Shown here piece by piece: positions 1-9,645 of a stretch of DNA of 64,000 nt. A model generated the notes under the pieces. The model saw nothing but the letters and a program-made list of their open reading frames with translations. It did not search any database and had not been told where the DNA came from. This stretch comes from Hawksworthiomyces lignivorus (lineage: Eukaryota > Ascomycota > Sordariomycetes > Ophiostomatales > Ophiostomataceae), in assembly GCA_002917075.1 (NCBI GenBank), contig NTMA01000021.1, forward strand, positions 620,001-684,000, written 5' to 3'. Within the stretch, counting starts at the first letter, position 1. Every line of letters begins with the position of its first letter. Made by a program: the position numbers and the translations under genes.

Positions 1-1469
1 TTGCCAACACTAGGGGCACCAACTCTATCCATAATATCCATTAGTTCGTCAGCAAATCGGCTGTTTGCGCCAGCTTGACGTAGCTCATGAATACTCTGAA
101 CGGTGCCTTGCGACGGGCCACCCATGTCATCGTCGAAATCAAATGCACTCGGCTTTGGCTCCGGTTCTGGAAGAAGGCTCTCCAGTAGAGAAAGATCACT
201 TCCTTCAGGACCCCCAAGAACTACTGGTTCTTCAGCCAGCATTGTTCTTTCTAGATTGTAAGTAAACTTGACACCAGGTCTCCTTGTTGTGACACGGCGT
301 GTAATAGTCGCCGGGGTTGATGGTGCGATAGATGTTTTTCCAGGAGATGCTGTTACAAGGCTGTCTATATCCATGTACGCTCCGCGGCCCTCACTTGCCG
401 GTGTGCTCCGCATATTGAGATGTCTGGATATAACTGTGCCTGTCAAGCTGCTATCGTCGTCATCATCGTCACCAACCGGATCTTCTCTCGGAGCAGCGTC
501 ATCTTCAGATGGCGATTCTTCCTCCCTCTGTGCTGTGAGAGCATCAATCAGCCGACGCCGCTTTCGCTGCACAGGTTGCAGAGACCGTTGCCCTGAAGGT
601 GGTGGCCGTTCTGCCTGTTGTCCTTTGCGCAATGGCGGCTTCTCTATCGCTTGACCACCCAACGGCTGATTATCCAACGTGCGAAATGGCATTTGCTTAG
701 AAGGCTGCGACGATTGTGACTTTCGAGAGCTCTGCCCCGCTGATATTGCGACGGTAGACTGACTCTTTCTGGGGGAGACTGACGACGAATGGGCATCCAT
801 GGGACTTTTGACGGCCGCCATGTTCCCCGTTGGCATTTGACTTGGCGGCGTTTTCGGCGCGGTTTGACGAAAAGGAGTATTAAGTTGCAATGTCGAACTC
901 GAAACTGGAACTCTGCCGATTGTTCTCGAATTCTTGTATAGAGGTGGAGAAGTGGCCGTAGCAACAGGATCCGGACTGAGAGATAGTCGCCGAGCTCTTC
1001 TAGGCGGAGCTGCGTTATTAAGTCGGCCGACAGTGGCACTGGCATTTGTGCTCGGTCTTGGAGTCGGCTCAACCTGGGATGGTTTTCGCTTTATCCCTCG
1101 TACTGCTTCCGTCGCGTCACTTGCAACAGAAGAACGCTGCAAGCTCGGCAGAGTCGACTTCAAATTTGTGGACGCTGTCATGGAGGAAGTTGTAGATGTT
1201 GTCGACCCTCTCCCAGAGACCTTCGCAATTGGCAATGGTTTCGGCTTCGCTGGCAACTTCGAGACAGATGGCAGATCATCAACGAAATCGTAGTCGTAGA
1301 TATCTTTCGCCGACGCTTGAGAAGTCGTTTGAGATGAACTTGATATCCCTCGGAGGCCAGAGGCTGGGGGGGTCGAGGTCTGAGAGCGCGACTTTGTTGC
1401 CGACTTGCCGTTCGGAGTCGGAAGCTTTTTCTTGGGGCGCTGACCCGCTTCGCTCATTGCGGACATCAT
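1..1469 (-). CDS. wapl: WAPL-like cohesin release factor, 5' part (cut by window edge)
   Basis: One reading frame of 489 codons, without introns, runs from ATG (1469) off the left edge of the window, so the 3' end is missing. The first ~430 residues are Ser/Thr/Pro/Arg-rich and look disordered, with acidic patches (DDDDDSS near 340). The last ~35 residues, SIHELRQAGANSRFADEL followed by MDIMDRVGAP, match what I remember as the start of the WAPL domain in fungal Wapl proteins (seen). WAPL/Wpl1 opens the cohesin ring with Pds5 and so removes cohesin from chromatin (family knowledge). The start is the first of two ATGs (1469, then a Met three codons on); no other start is obvious. The upstream region is shared with the divergent FUR1 gene 1.8 kb away. 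The assignment rests on one short block, so another chromatin protein cannot be excluded. Confidence 0.72.
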   Translation of the reverse strand, partial: MMSAMSEAGQRPKKKLPTPNGKSATKSRSQTSTPPASGLRGISSSSQTTSQASAKDIYDYDFVDDLPSVSKLPAKPKPLPIAKVSGRGSTTSTTSSMTASTNLKSTLPSLQRSSVASDATEAVRGIKRKPSQVEPTPRPSTNASATVGRLNNAAPPRRARRLSLSPDPVATATSPPLYKNSRTIGRVPVSSSTLQLNTPFRQTAPKTPPSQMPTGNMAAVKSPMDAHSSSVSPRKSQSTVAISAGQSSRKSQSSQPSKQMPFRTLDNQPLGGQAIEKPPLRKGQQAERPPPSGQRSLQPVQRKRRRLIDALTAQREEESPSEDDAAPREDPVGDDDDDDSSLTGTVISRHLNMRSTPASEGRGAYMDIDSLVTASPGKTSIAPSTPATITRRVTTRRPGVKFTYNLERTMLAEEPVVLGGPEGSDLSLLESLLPEPEPKPSAFDFDDDMGGPSQGTVQSIHELRQAGANSRFADELMDIMDRVGAPSVG

Positions 1470-3310
1470 GCCGAGAATATGTTCGCAAGTCCCAGCAACA
1501 GGTGAAAGGACACTAGGAGACACAGGCAGAGTTGAATTTGCAAAAGTCAATGAAAGAAGACAAAGGATGTATCTTTATAGCGGGTGGGCCGGGTCGCGTC
1601 GACTCAAACTTTGGCGCAGAGGATTTGTGGTACGCAACGGCGAATGTGTCAAATCACATGCGCAAAGTGCAGCGAACGTGGCCGTCACTTATCATATAGC
1701 GCGTGGTATTCGGGAGGCCGTTATGCTGGCTATGTTATCTCTACGACAGAGATGAGACCAGAGGAAGACTAGAGTCTTGCGCCAGAAATGGATGCGGTCG
1801 GAGTGGGCAGTGACAAGACAGCAAAAACCTTGTCAAGTGATAATAGATGATAGGCAATTCTAATTGCAATCAAAATGACAACAACAACTCTTTGGATGGG
1901 CGCGACATCGTCGGTGAGGTGGTTAAAGAGAATAAAGACAAACCGGTTACTTGATACTCTGCGACGATAGTGAAGGAACAGTCGGGAAGGTTTGGTTGAA
2001 GGGTTGTTTACAAACAAGGAACCGCCTTTCGCAATGAAAGTAGTAATACAGTAATGATTTAAAACATGCACTGGGTCACCACCACTAGTAGAAGTCGAGT
2101 TTGTAGTGCCTGGGAAGCACTGTCTTGGCCTGGAGGGGTCATGCAAGACAAAATAAGCTTCACTAACAGCGAGGCGCTTACACTGTGAGACTAGCTCAAT
2201 GTTTGACTGCCACAGAATTGTTTTAGAGGATATTAGAAAGCCGCTTAGCCGTTTGCGGGCAGTATAATACCGTACACATACTGTTAACATACTGTACGTA
2301 CATATTACGACGTATATCTTAGTCTGTGTGGGCGAGCTGTTTTTCTCAGGCACTCCAAAACCTATTATTACTCGCGTCAGCGCCTTGGTTCCGTGAATAT
2401 GGCAGCGAGCCCTGGTTATGAAGCTTATATTGTCCAAAGCAGATGATAGGCTTGTACTGTCGTCACAGACTGACAAGTAATAGCAGTATTAAGAGGCTTA
2501 ATCAAGAAAGTCATAAATGCCTTCAGTGCGCAAATGGCAACAATCTATGCCGGTCTCTCGTTATTCCCAGTGAAACGGTTCGTACTTCACGGTTTGCACT
2601 TCGCCACTTGAGAACCTGACCAGGAAGAGCATCGCGCCGCACTCCGCTCTTTGAATCCCCTATCTCTTTTCAAGTAGAGATTAGCTATCAGGGATTGCGT
2701 TGACTAGTTTTATTTGGTTTGTTCGTGGTAGAGCATGCATGGGCTGAGCCAGACAGTGGGGAGCTGCCAGGCAGATTACGCAGTAGGGTTAGGCAGGTTA
2801 CAAGAGCGTTGGTGCGCTATGTAATATGTATAGTACGTGAGGCACTGAGGGCTGATAACGATAATCAAGAGGCGTGGGGCTTCGCTCGGAGTCTATCTTT
2901 GCCTTTATAAATAGCACGAGGACCAACTGCAAAAAAAGCTTAAAGTTTTAGGTCATGCGACTGTCCACGAATTACAGAAAGGGACATTGTCATTAATTAT
3001 CTAGCAGTCTGTTGCAGCAGATCAGAGCTTATGCCAATTCGATTTGGGGACGTCTGACAAGTTACTAGACCGCGAAGAGCAGTGATCCGGAGGGCTAGAA
3101 CCAGAGCACTCCGCAATACTACGCCCAAAGATCAACTTCCGTTGTGCACCCTTCTAGTTTTAGCTTCCTTGGGTCTTTTTCTTCTTCTTTGTCTTCTTCG
3201 CACAATTTGGCTCCATCAAGGCATATCCACCTCCTCATATTGCAAAGCCTGTCAAAAGTAGAAGATCTGTACCGAGCCAGCTATTCAGCACTCTCTACCT
3301 TTCATTCGCA
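1470..3310. other. Intergenic, divergent promoter region of WAPL and FUR1
   Basis: No convincing gene. A 235-codon open stretch on the minus strand (1769-2476) starts with TTG, has no early ATG and a composition unlike a protein. Around 2260-2330 the DNA is AT- and TpA-rich with a repeated ACATACTGT. GATA-type sites (HGATAR) occur near 2661 and 2689 (as CTATCT and CTATCA) and near 2860 (CGATAA). Confidence 0.6.
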
Positions 3311-4210
3311 ATGGCATCCAAGCCTGTTGCTACGACGCAATGCGTCGGACCCAACTATAAGACAGAGAGCCAAAAGCCAACTGCCACGGTCTCGACACCC
3401 GTGAACTTCGATACGGTGACTGTGCTGCCGCAGACACCACAGCTAATTGCTCTTCTCTCGTTCGTAATTACACTATGATCCGGCATCAAAAGGCAACACA
3501 GTCTTTGCTGACACCCCGGACTTAGCATCATCCGCGATAAGAACACTGACCGGGGGGACTTCATTTTCTACTCCAACCGCATCATTCGGCTGCTCGTCGA
3601 GGAAGGACTGAACCACCTGCCCACTGTTGAGCGCTCTGTTACTACGCCTGTCGGACGTTCCTATGCGGGCCTTCAGTTCCAGGGCAAGATCTGCGGCGTG
3701 TCAATTATGCGTGCTGGTGAGGCAATGGAGCAAGGTCTGCGTGACTGCTGCCGGTCTGTACGCATCGGCAAGATCTTGATCCAGCGTGATGAGGAGACCT
3801 CGAAACCCAAGCTCTTCTATGACAAGCTGCCCGAGGACATTGCTGACCGCTGGGTGCTTTTATTGGATCCCATGTTCGCAACCGGCGGCTCAGCCATTAT
3901 GGCCGTCGAGGTGCTTAAGTCCCGCGGCGTGCCCGAAGAGCGGATATTGTTCCTAAATCTCATTGCAAGCCCCGAAGGAATTTCCAACTTCGCCAGCAAA
4001 TTCCCCAAGCTGCGTGTGGTTACAGCTTTTATCGACGAGGGCCTCGACGAGAAAAAGTGCGTTCTCTGCTACTCCATCCTCTCCCTTCTAGAGAAGCTGC
4101 AAATGCGCCATTCTCACCACGACCATGAAACCAGTGAGCTAACATTCACCCCGAACAGCTATATCATTCCTGGGCTTGGTGACTTTGGGGACCGATACTA
4201 CACGGTTTAA
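3311..4210 (+). CDS. FUR1: Uracil phosphoribosyltransferase
   Basis: Joins uracil and PRPP into UMP in the cytosol (pyrimidine salvage; also the entry step of the URC uracil-degradation route). Exons 3311-3459, 3526-4056 and 4159-4210 give 243 residues, the normal size. The PRPP-binding loop DPMFATGGSA lies near residues 164-173, RAGEAMEQGLRDCC near 112-125, and the protein ends PGLGDFGDRYYTV. Intron 1 (66 bp, GTTCGT..TTAG) lies between IALLS and IIRDKN. Intron 2 (102 bp, GTGCGT..ACAG, branch CTAAC) is a multiple of three without a stop, so an unspliced reading looks intact but carries a 34-residue insert before YIIPGLGDFG. The family sequence (DEKN-YIIPG) supports removing it. ELF1 follows in convergent orientation and URC1 lies 2.4 kb downstream. 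Confidence 0.95.
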
Positions 4211-4511
4211 TAGTACAAAGACGCTGCGGCCTTATGAAAATATGCATTATGACAGAATTCCAGACCTATATTTGGAAACGCCGTTTCCCCTTCCGTCCGC
4301 GTAACGCCGGTTACAGACCAATATCGGCCAGTCTCCTGGCCCATTCGGCACTTAGCGACTCGTTTGCTGCCTGTTTGTCTCTTTCTTATCTTAGGAAACT
4401 ATATCATAGCATATCTTGTAGCGATTGTAGTGGCAATCAGGATGGAAATGGGATCTCTCATCAGATAATGCTGCCCTTCTCTTGCCATTGTGTTTGGTGG
4501 AAAGCCTTGTT
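4211..4511. other. Short convergent spacer between FUR1 and ELF1
   Basis: 301 bp holding both 3' ends. I see no gene, and no strong termination signal could be singled out. Confidence 0.5.
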
Positions 4512-5199
4512 TCAGTCGTACTCATCGTCGCCTACAATTCCTTCGCCCTCGTATCGTCTATCACCACCGTCGTCGTCGTCACCTAAGCCCCGCGATGATG
4601 CGCCCCCACGACCAGTTGCGAAACGGCCCGAGTCTGGGCGGCCCAGCCTAGTTTGGCTGCTTTCGCCTTCGACCTTTTCCTTGGCAACAGCGTCTATCGG
4701 ATTCGTAAGATTGTGTTCAAATGGAAAACAAAGGAAAGTGGATAATCCCAGGCTAAGGAGCGACCTACCAGCTGCATCAACCCACTCGCCATATACATCA
4801 ACCGCCGCTGAGAGATCTATTTCCATTTGTACATCGTCAGTTGATTCAGATAACCCAACTGCATCAGCATGGCAAGCCGTCGAGAACTAATCGATATGCG
4901 ACACCCCTCCATATTGCCATGAGAAACATACAGTTAATTCCGCATTGAAACTTCTGGCCGCATACTTTGCACTCCAGGTACCCAATGCCAACTTTCTTGT
5001 CCAGTTTCACGGTAACAGACTTCTCGTGGTTGCAGAACAGACAGGTAAACGTGGAAGGCAACGGATCAGACTGTGCAATCAAGGTTAGCAAGCGGCGCAT
5101 CAAAGGTAGCCGGCCAAGAGAGGCGTATGGTGGAAATCACTGAAAACTCACCCTCTTCGGTCCCATAGGCTTGCGCGAGCTCTTCTTGCGTTTCCCCAT
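4512..5199 (-). CDS. ELF1: Transcription elongation factor Elf1 (zinc ribbon)
   Basis: A small nuclear factor that travels with RNA polymerase II and helps it pass nucleosomes (family knowledge). Four exons in transcript order: 5199-5152, 5070-4932, 4816-4769 and 4693-4512, giving 138 residues. It starts [15 protein letters not shown], the conserved basic tail. The zinc ribbon cysteines are C26, C29, C50 and C53 (CLFC and CKVC), followed by [31 protein letters not shown] spread over three exons. The acidic Asp/Gly-rich C terminus (DDDDGGD) is typical. The first two exon joins keep the family blocks GPK-R/S-DPLP and [12 protein letters not shown] intact, and the third restores DAADAVAKE, so splicing is well fixed. 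All introns use GT-AG (GTGAGT, GTATGT, GTAGGT). It sits between FUR1 and URC1 on the opposite strand with no functional link I know of. Confidence 0.94.
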
Positions 5200-6602
5200 C
5201 GTATTGATGCCGGCGCGGAAGGGCCAGGGAAGTCTTTTGCGATGTGAAGGAGGAGAACAGTCTAATCCGCTTTCAGTCAGGAGTGGAGACTACAAACTCG
5301 AAAATAATTCGTGTTCAAAAATATTGTGGTTTGGTTGTCGCGTGTCTTGCGCCGCGACAATAGAGCTTTTTCTTTTCCGGTTGGTTGTTGTGTCTCGCCA
5401 ACCCGGACAAAGTAGGTCCGGCAATCAGGTGAACGCGTGAGGAACGTGGGTTGGTTGGCTGTGCCGCTTTCATTGCATTGCGAGTAGTCAGCAAGCTTAC
5501 AGCGAAAGCGCTTTGTTGAAGCGGTCTGCCTTTCGTTCCTCCGTGTATGTAAGGAGTAATAGCAAACGCATGCACAAGAGCCTAAGCGCCAAGTACTCCT
5601 TTGGTACTTCAAGGCGGTGAGAACGTGCTCAGCTGGCGCTTCGGCAGCGGCTTTCGCAGGGGCTTTACAAGTATTTCGCTGCAACTCTCGTGCTCTGTGG
5701 ATATCCTTCATTCAGCCCAGACACAGCCTTTTAGTCCTGGGTCCCTCATAGCCTCTCCCCTCTCTCTAGCGCAGCTAAGCTCCACTTGCTTCCGTTTCAG
5801 CTTGTTTTGCTCATCCCTCAAATCCGAATCACTTTCTAAGTGCTGGCAAAGTGACCTCGTGATTGATAGCAGCACTTCAATGGCTTGATGGGTATCTCGT
5901 GCCTATTACTGACAAAGACCAAGGAGAGGTCACCGTAAAATTAAGTCACATGTTGCCATCGGCTGGGTCCGGCCAGTGGGATAATAAATCTAGAGGCGGA
6001 TGGAGAAGCCTTTTACGCTTTGCACTGACAGCAGAAAACAAGTAGCTGCAGGTATCTATGACAGGCAAAAACCTGAAAACTCCCAACCATAGAAGCAGCG
6101 AAAGAGGGAACAAGAAATCTAGTAAATGAAAGAAAAGAGCAAGATGAAGGCCAGTTAAGACGATCTCTCCTAAACTTCTAACAAGCGCTGCATTGACTGG
6201 TAGTCCATCCGCCAATCTTCTCTATCTCTTCTACGACAAATCTCAACATTTGGGTCCGGTCTTTGGTGTCCACGTGTAGTTGTATTGTGTCCGTTATCTT
6301 TCGTCTCGTGTGCCGACCCTCGTTGATCGATTAGCAGAACAATACTCATATTAAATCGTAAGGAGCAACCACCGATAAATTATTTTCGTGCGGAAGAACT
6401 GCTTAGATCTGTGTTACATTGTCTCTCCGCCTTCAATTGCTCTTCCCGTTGAGCTACTTTGCCTTCACCTCCTCTCTTCTTTCCTCTTTATTATTCAAGT
6501 CATAATACGACGTCATACAATTTGATCTGCTCCCAGTCTGCAACATCAGCATTTTTTATCTGCTCTAGAGTTCAGGCGCCTTTACTGCAAACCATCCCAA
6601 CG
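5200..6602. other. Intergenic, divergent promoters of ELF1 and URC1
   Basis: No gene recognised in 1.4 kb. The last 250 bp before URC1 are pyrimidine-rich, as is usual for a fungal transcription start region. An ACGCGT lies at 5433-5438. Confidence 0.6.
6271..6378 (+). promoter_or_regulatory. Candidate GATA sites and E-box upstream of URC1
   Basis: CACGTG at 6271-6276, an HGATAR site on the minus strand at 6294-6299 (TTATCT) and another on the plus strand at 6373-6378 (CGATAA), 225-330 bp before the URC1 start. GATA factors of the AreA/NIT2 type control nitrogen catabolic genes in filamentous fungi, which would suit uracil catabolism. These short motifs also occur by chance. Confidence 0.3.
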
Positions 6603-9600
6603 ATGGCTGCAAACGGAACATCCCTCTCGGCTTTCTCCGGCGCAGCCGATATGGATTATATCGTCAGTCTGCTTAAACAAATCGAAAAGTCTCAAGAAGA
6701 GCTTCTTGAAGCAGTCAAATCATCATCGTCACCGATCGTGAAAGGACTGGGGCCTTCTGTGTTGTCACCGTCTTCAGTGATCGCAATGTCTGCAGCGGCT
6801 GCAGCGGCGGATGAACCCTCTCAGGATACCCAAGATACTCCAGCCGATTCTGGAGAGCAGCAGGTGACTGGTAGCCCATCGCTGGTATCTAGCCCTAAGT
6901 CAACATTCACCTCTCGCATCATCCTCACGTAAGTTTCTTCTTCTTCTTCTTCTTCTTCTTCTTCTTCTCTTCTTCCATCCTACCCACATCTCATTAGTAG
7001 TTTCACTTCGCAATCTAAGATAACCCAATAGGACATACCCGAAACAAATCGGCATCAACCCTTTTCCGCTAAACTGGGGTGCTAAAGATCCCGTTGAACG
7101 TGGACCCATTGTTGTGTCTAGATCAACGTCGACAGTTCGGCGACGGAATGGTGAGATTTGAGCAGCGATGTTTTTCTCAATCTAACTCAGGTCGAATATT
7201 TGCTAATACTTGCTTTAATCTAGCCATCGGAGGTTTGTCTTCTTCTTAGCTGTATAAAAAGAAATGATTGCTAGTACCACGAAATTAACGGTTCAGCTCA
7301 TGGTGGCTCCTACTCCATATATTATGCTCTTGCTCTAGCAAGCCAGCAGCTCAAAGCAGACCATAGGCATGCACCTTTGTCAAGCAATCTACATTAGAAA
7401 AGCTTTGTGAAGTAGGTATATGGCTGGCTGACATATGCTTTATGTGAAGGCCTGATTTCACAAACACAGAACCAGCAGCTGCCATTGGACCTTTCCCACA
7501 GTGGTATGACAAAAAAAAGATTGTCGCAATGGACCCTTGGGGACATTTGGCGGCTTTTCTCTTTAAGGATACCATGAACAAAGAAAATGGTACATGAACA
7601 ACATGTATCTAGAAAATCTCGCAGTATGGCTCGAAATCCACTAATACATCTTTTCAGTTGACATACGCCCTACCATTGCAGTCACAAGAGCTCATATGAA
7701 AGTTAGTCCTCCCGGAGTGTGCTTGACTTTTAGCATTCGGATATAGAGCCTTTGACTGACGAGCAATTTTATCTCAGCTTCCTGAGCTTGAAGATAGTGT
7801 CCGCCAAGGCAGATTGTACGGTCTTCTCCCGGTCATACTTCACCTGGTAGCTCTCAAATCTATTGGTTTCTTTGCAAATATTGACTGGCTATCTTTGGTA
7901 CAAAATAGGGTCCCTGATGGCAAAGTGTGTTTGAACGATAAGGGCGAGCTAGCTGTGACAAAATTCGCAGTTGAGCCGGTGCGTGTAGTCCCTACTTTTC
8001 TTTGGCCCTTTCATTATTTACATATTTGTCCAACTCACAACCAAACTCGTTTTTGCTGAACATACTATTTAGGTTTGGTACTTGCCAGGTGTGGCAGAAA
8101 GATTCGGGATTGGTACGTGAGAAGGATGCAGTTCTCACCAAGGACAATATCTTGTTTTCTAATGGTTTCTTATCTGTGCCCTACAGATGAGAGCACCCTC
8201 CGAAGATCGCTTTTTGAACATACGGGCGGAAGCTACCCAGAGGTTCGTCAATAACTCTTTAGTTTATTGCAGACTCTTCATTTTCATTTTTCTTGCTGCT
8301 AATATTGCTCCTCGAAGCTCATCACTCGTGGTGATATCAAAGTCTTTTTGCCCCCAATCGGTAGGCGGCGAACCAACCAGATCTTACCAATAAATAAGAT
8401 ATAAACCAAATGCTCATAGCATCTCATACAGGTGGCTTAACTGTTTACTGTTTTGGTGATCCTGCCAAGATGTCGGATGCAAATGCTAGACTAGCTCTGA
8501 GAGTACATGATGAGGTGAGCATATAAAGAGTTGGAACAATGAGAATATTATCCTTTATTAACATATTTCAGTGCAATGGAAGCGATGTTTTCGGTTCTGA
8601 TATTTGCACGTGTAGACCATACCTAATCTTTGGTATTGAAGAGGCCGTCAAAGAAGCCCAACAGGGTGGGAGCGGTGTTGTGATTTATTTTCGGAAAGAG
8701 GGCCGTGCCCTCGGTGAGGTTACAAAAGTAAGTGAAAGCAGGAAACTCTGAAAGCTAGCATAAGCTGACAATTACCCTCTAGTACCGTACGAGCTTCTAT
8801 ACCCAGTCTTCTCTCTCGGTTTCTTGCTAACCCGCGAACGCCTCTCTGTCCAACAGTTGTGTACAATGCAAGAAAACGAGGCGAAGATCGAGCATCAGAT
8901 TACTTCAAGAGAACAGAAAACGTGGCAGGTGTCAAAGATATGCGCTTCCAAGCCCTGATGCCCGATATTCTGCACTGGCTAGGTATCACGAAGATCGACA
9001 GGATGCTCAGTATGAGCAAGTATGTCTTACTTCTCTTCTTGCATAGTGTCACTTTCAGACCGGGATTAGCCCAACTAATACGCTTCTACTCAGTATGAAA
9101 TACGATGCTATCGTTGAGCAAGGGTGCGTGGAAATCCCATCTTCATTCCCATGGTCTTGAAGTGTATAGTTCGATAGGCCTGGTTCTGCGGCTTCTGCCA
9201 GAACTATCGTAACTAACTTAGATGGCATGGCTTTCTTAGCATTCCAATCCATGAGCGTGTTGAATTGCCCGAGGAATGGATTCCAGCCGACTCTAGAGTG
9301 GAAATTGACGCAAAGATCAATGCCGGTGAGTTGTACTTCCACCATTTCTCTTGGTCTCCCTTGAAGTCCGGCCTCTTTGAGACTTATCCTAACAAATTGC
9401 GTTCTTCTCTACTTCGCAACAAAAGGCTATTTTACCACTGGCCACCGCATGACGACCGAAGAATTGGAGGCTGTTCAGGGAAGATCGTGGGAAGAGTAAG
9501 TAGATTTTCAGTGTTTTCTCCCTACATTCACTCTCACTGCCATTTCGTACTTAATCCAAGAGCTTCTTCTTTGCGGAAGACTGCAAACAAAAAAGCTTCT

Positions 9601-9645
9601 CGCAGCTGACGTGATATACTTCGCTTCAACAGTGTCGACCACTAA
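6603..9645 (+). CDS. URC1: Urc1, GTP cyclohydrolase II-like uracil catabolism protein
   Basis: Needed for the URC route that breaks down uracil in fungi; its exact reaction was unsettled as far as I know. Nineteen exons: 6603-6928, 7032-7150, 7224-7232, 7297-7366, 7450-7589, 7658-7701, 7778-7815, 7909-7978, 8073-8112, 8187-8242, 8318-8360, 8432-8514, 8572-8727, 8783-8786, 8857-9019, 9094-9123, 9240-9325, 9426-9495, 9633-9645 (519 residues). The N-terminal ~105 residues are Ser/Ala-rich. Then follow TYPKQIGINPFPLNWGAKD, VAMDPWGHL and the GTP cyclohydrolase II core with zinc ligands C347, C358 and C360 and RKEGRALGE (387-395). It ends GRSWEDVDH. Exon 3 (9 nt) and exon 14 (4 nt, Y plus part of L) are micro-exons. 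Intron 4 uses a GC donor (AG/GCATGC..GAAG), needed to join DHR to PDFTN. Every join keeps phase. Intron 1 holds a TTC repeat. Confidence 0.93.
6934..6967. repeat. (TTC)n microsatellite in URC1 intron 1
   Basis: About eleven TTC units directly after the GTAAGT donor of intron 1; the repeat lies in the intron and does not enter the protein. Confidence 0.9.

Noticed and set aside
1769..2476. 235-codon minus-strand frame upstream of WAPL
   Set aside because: It starts with TTG, has no early ATG, no motif and a composition unlike protein; it lies in a divergent promoter region.
7778..8190. Separate small frames inside URC1 (7814-8059, 8002-8190)
   Set aside because: They run through introns; the spliced URC1 reading explains the region with conserved sequence.
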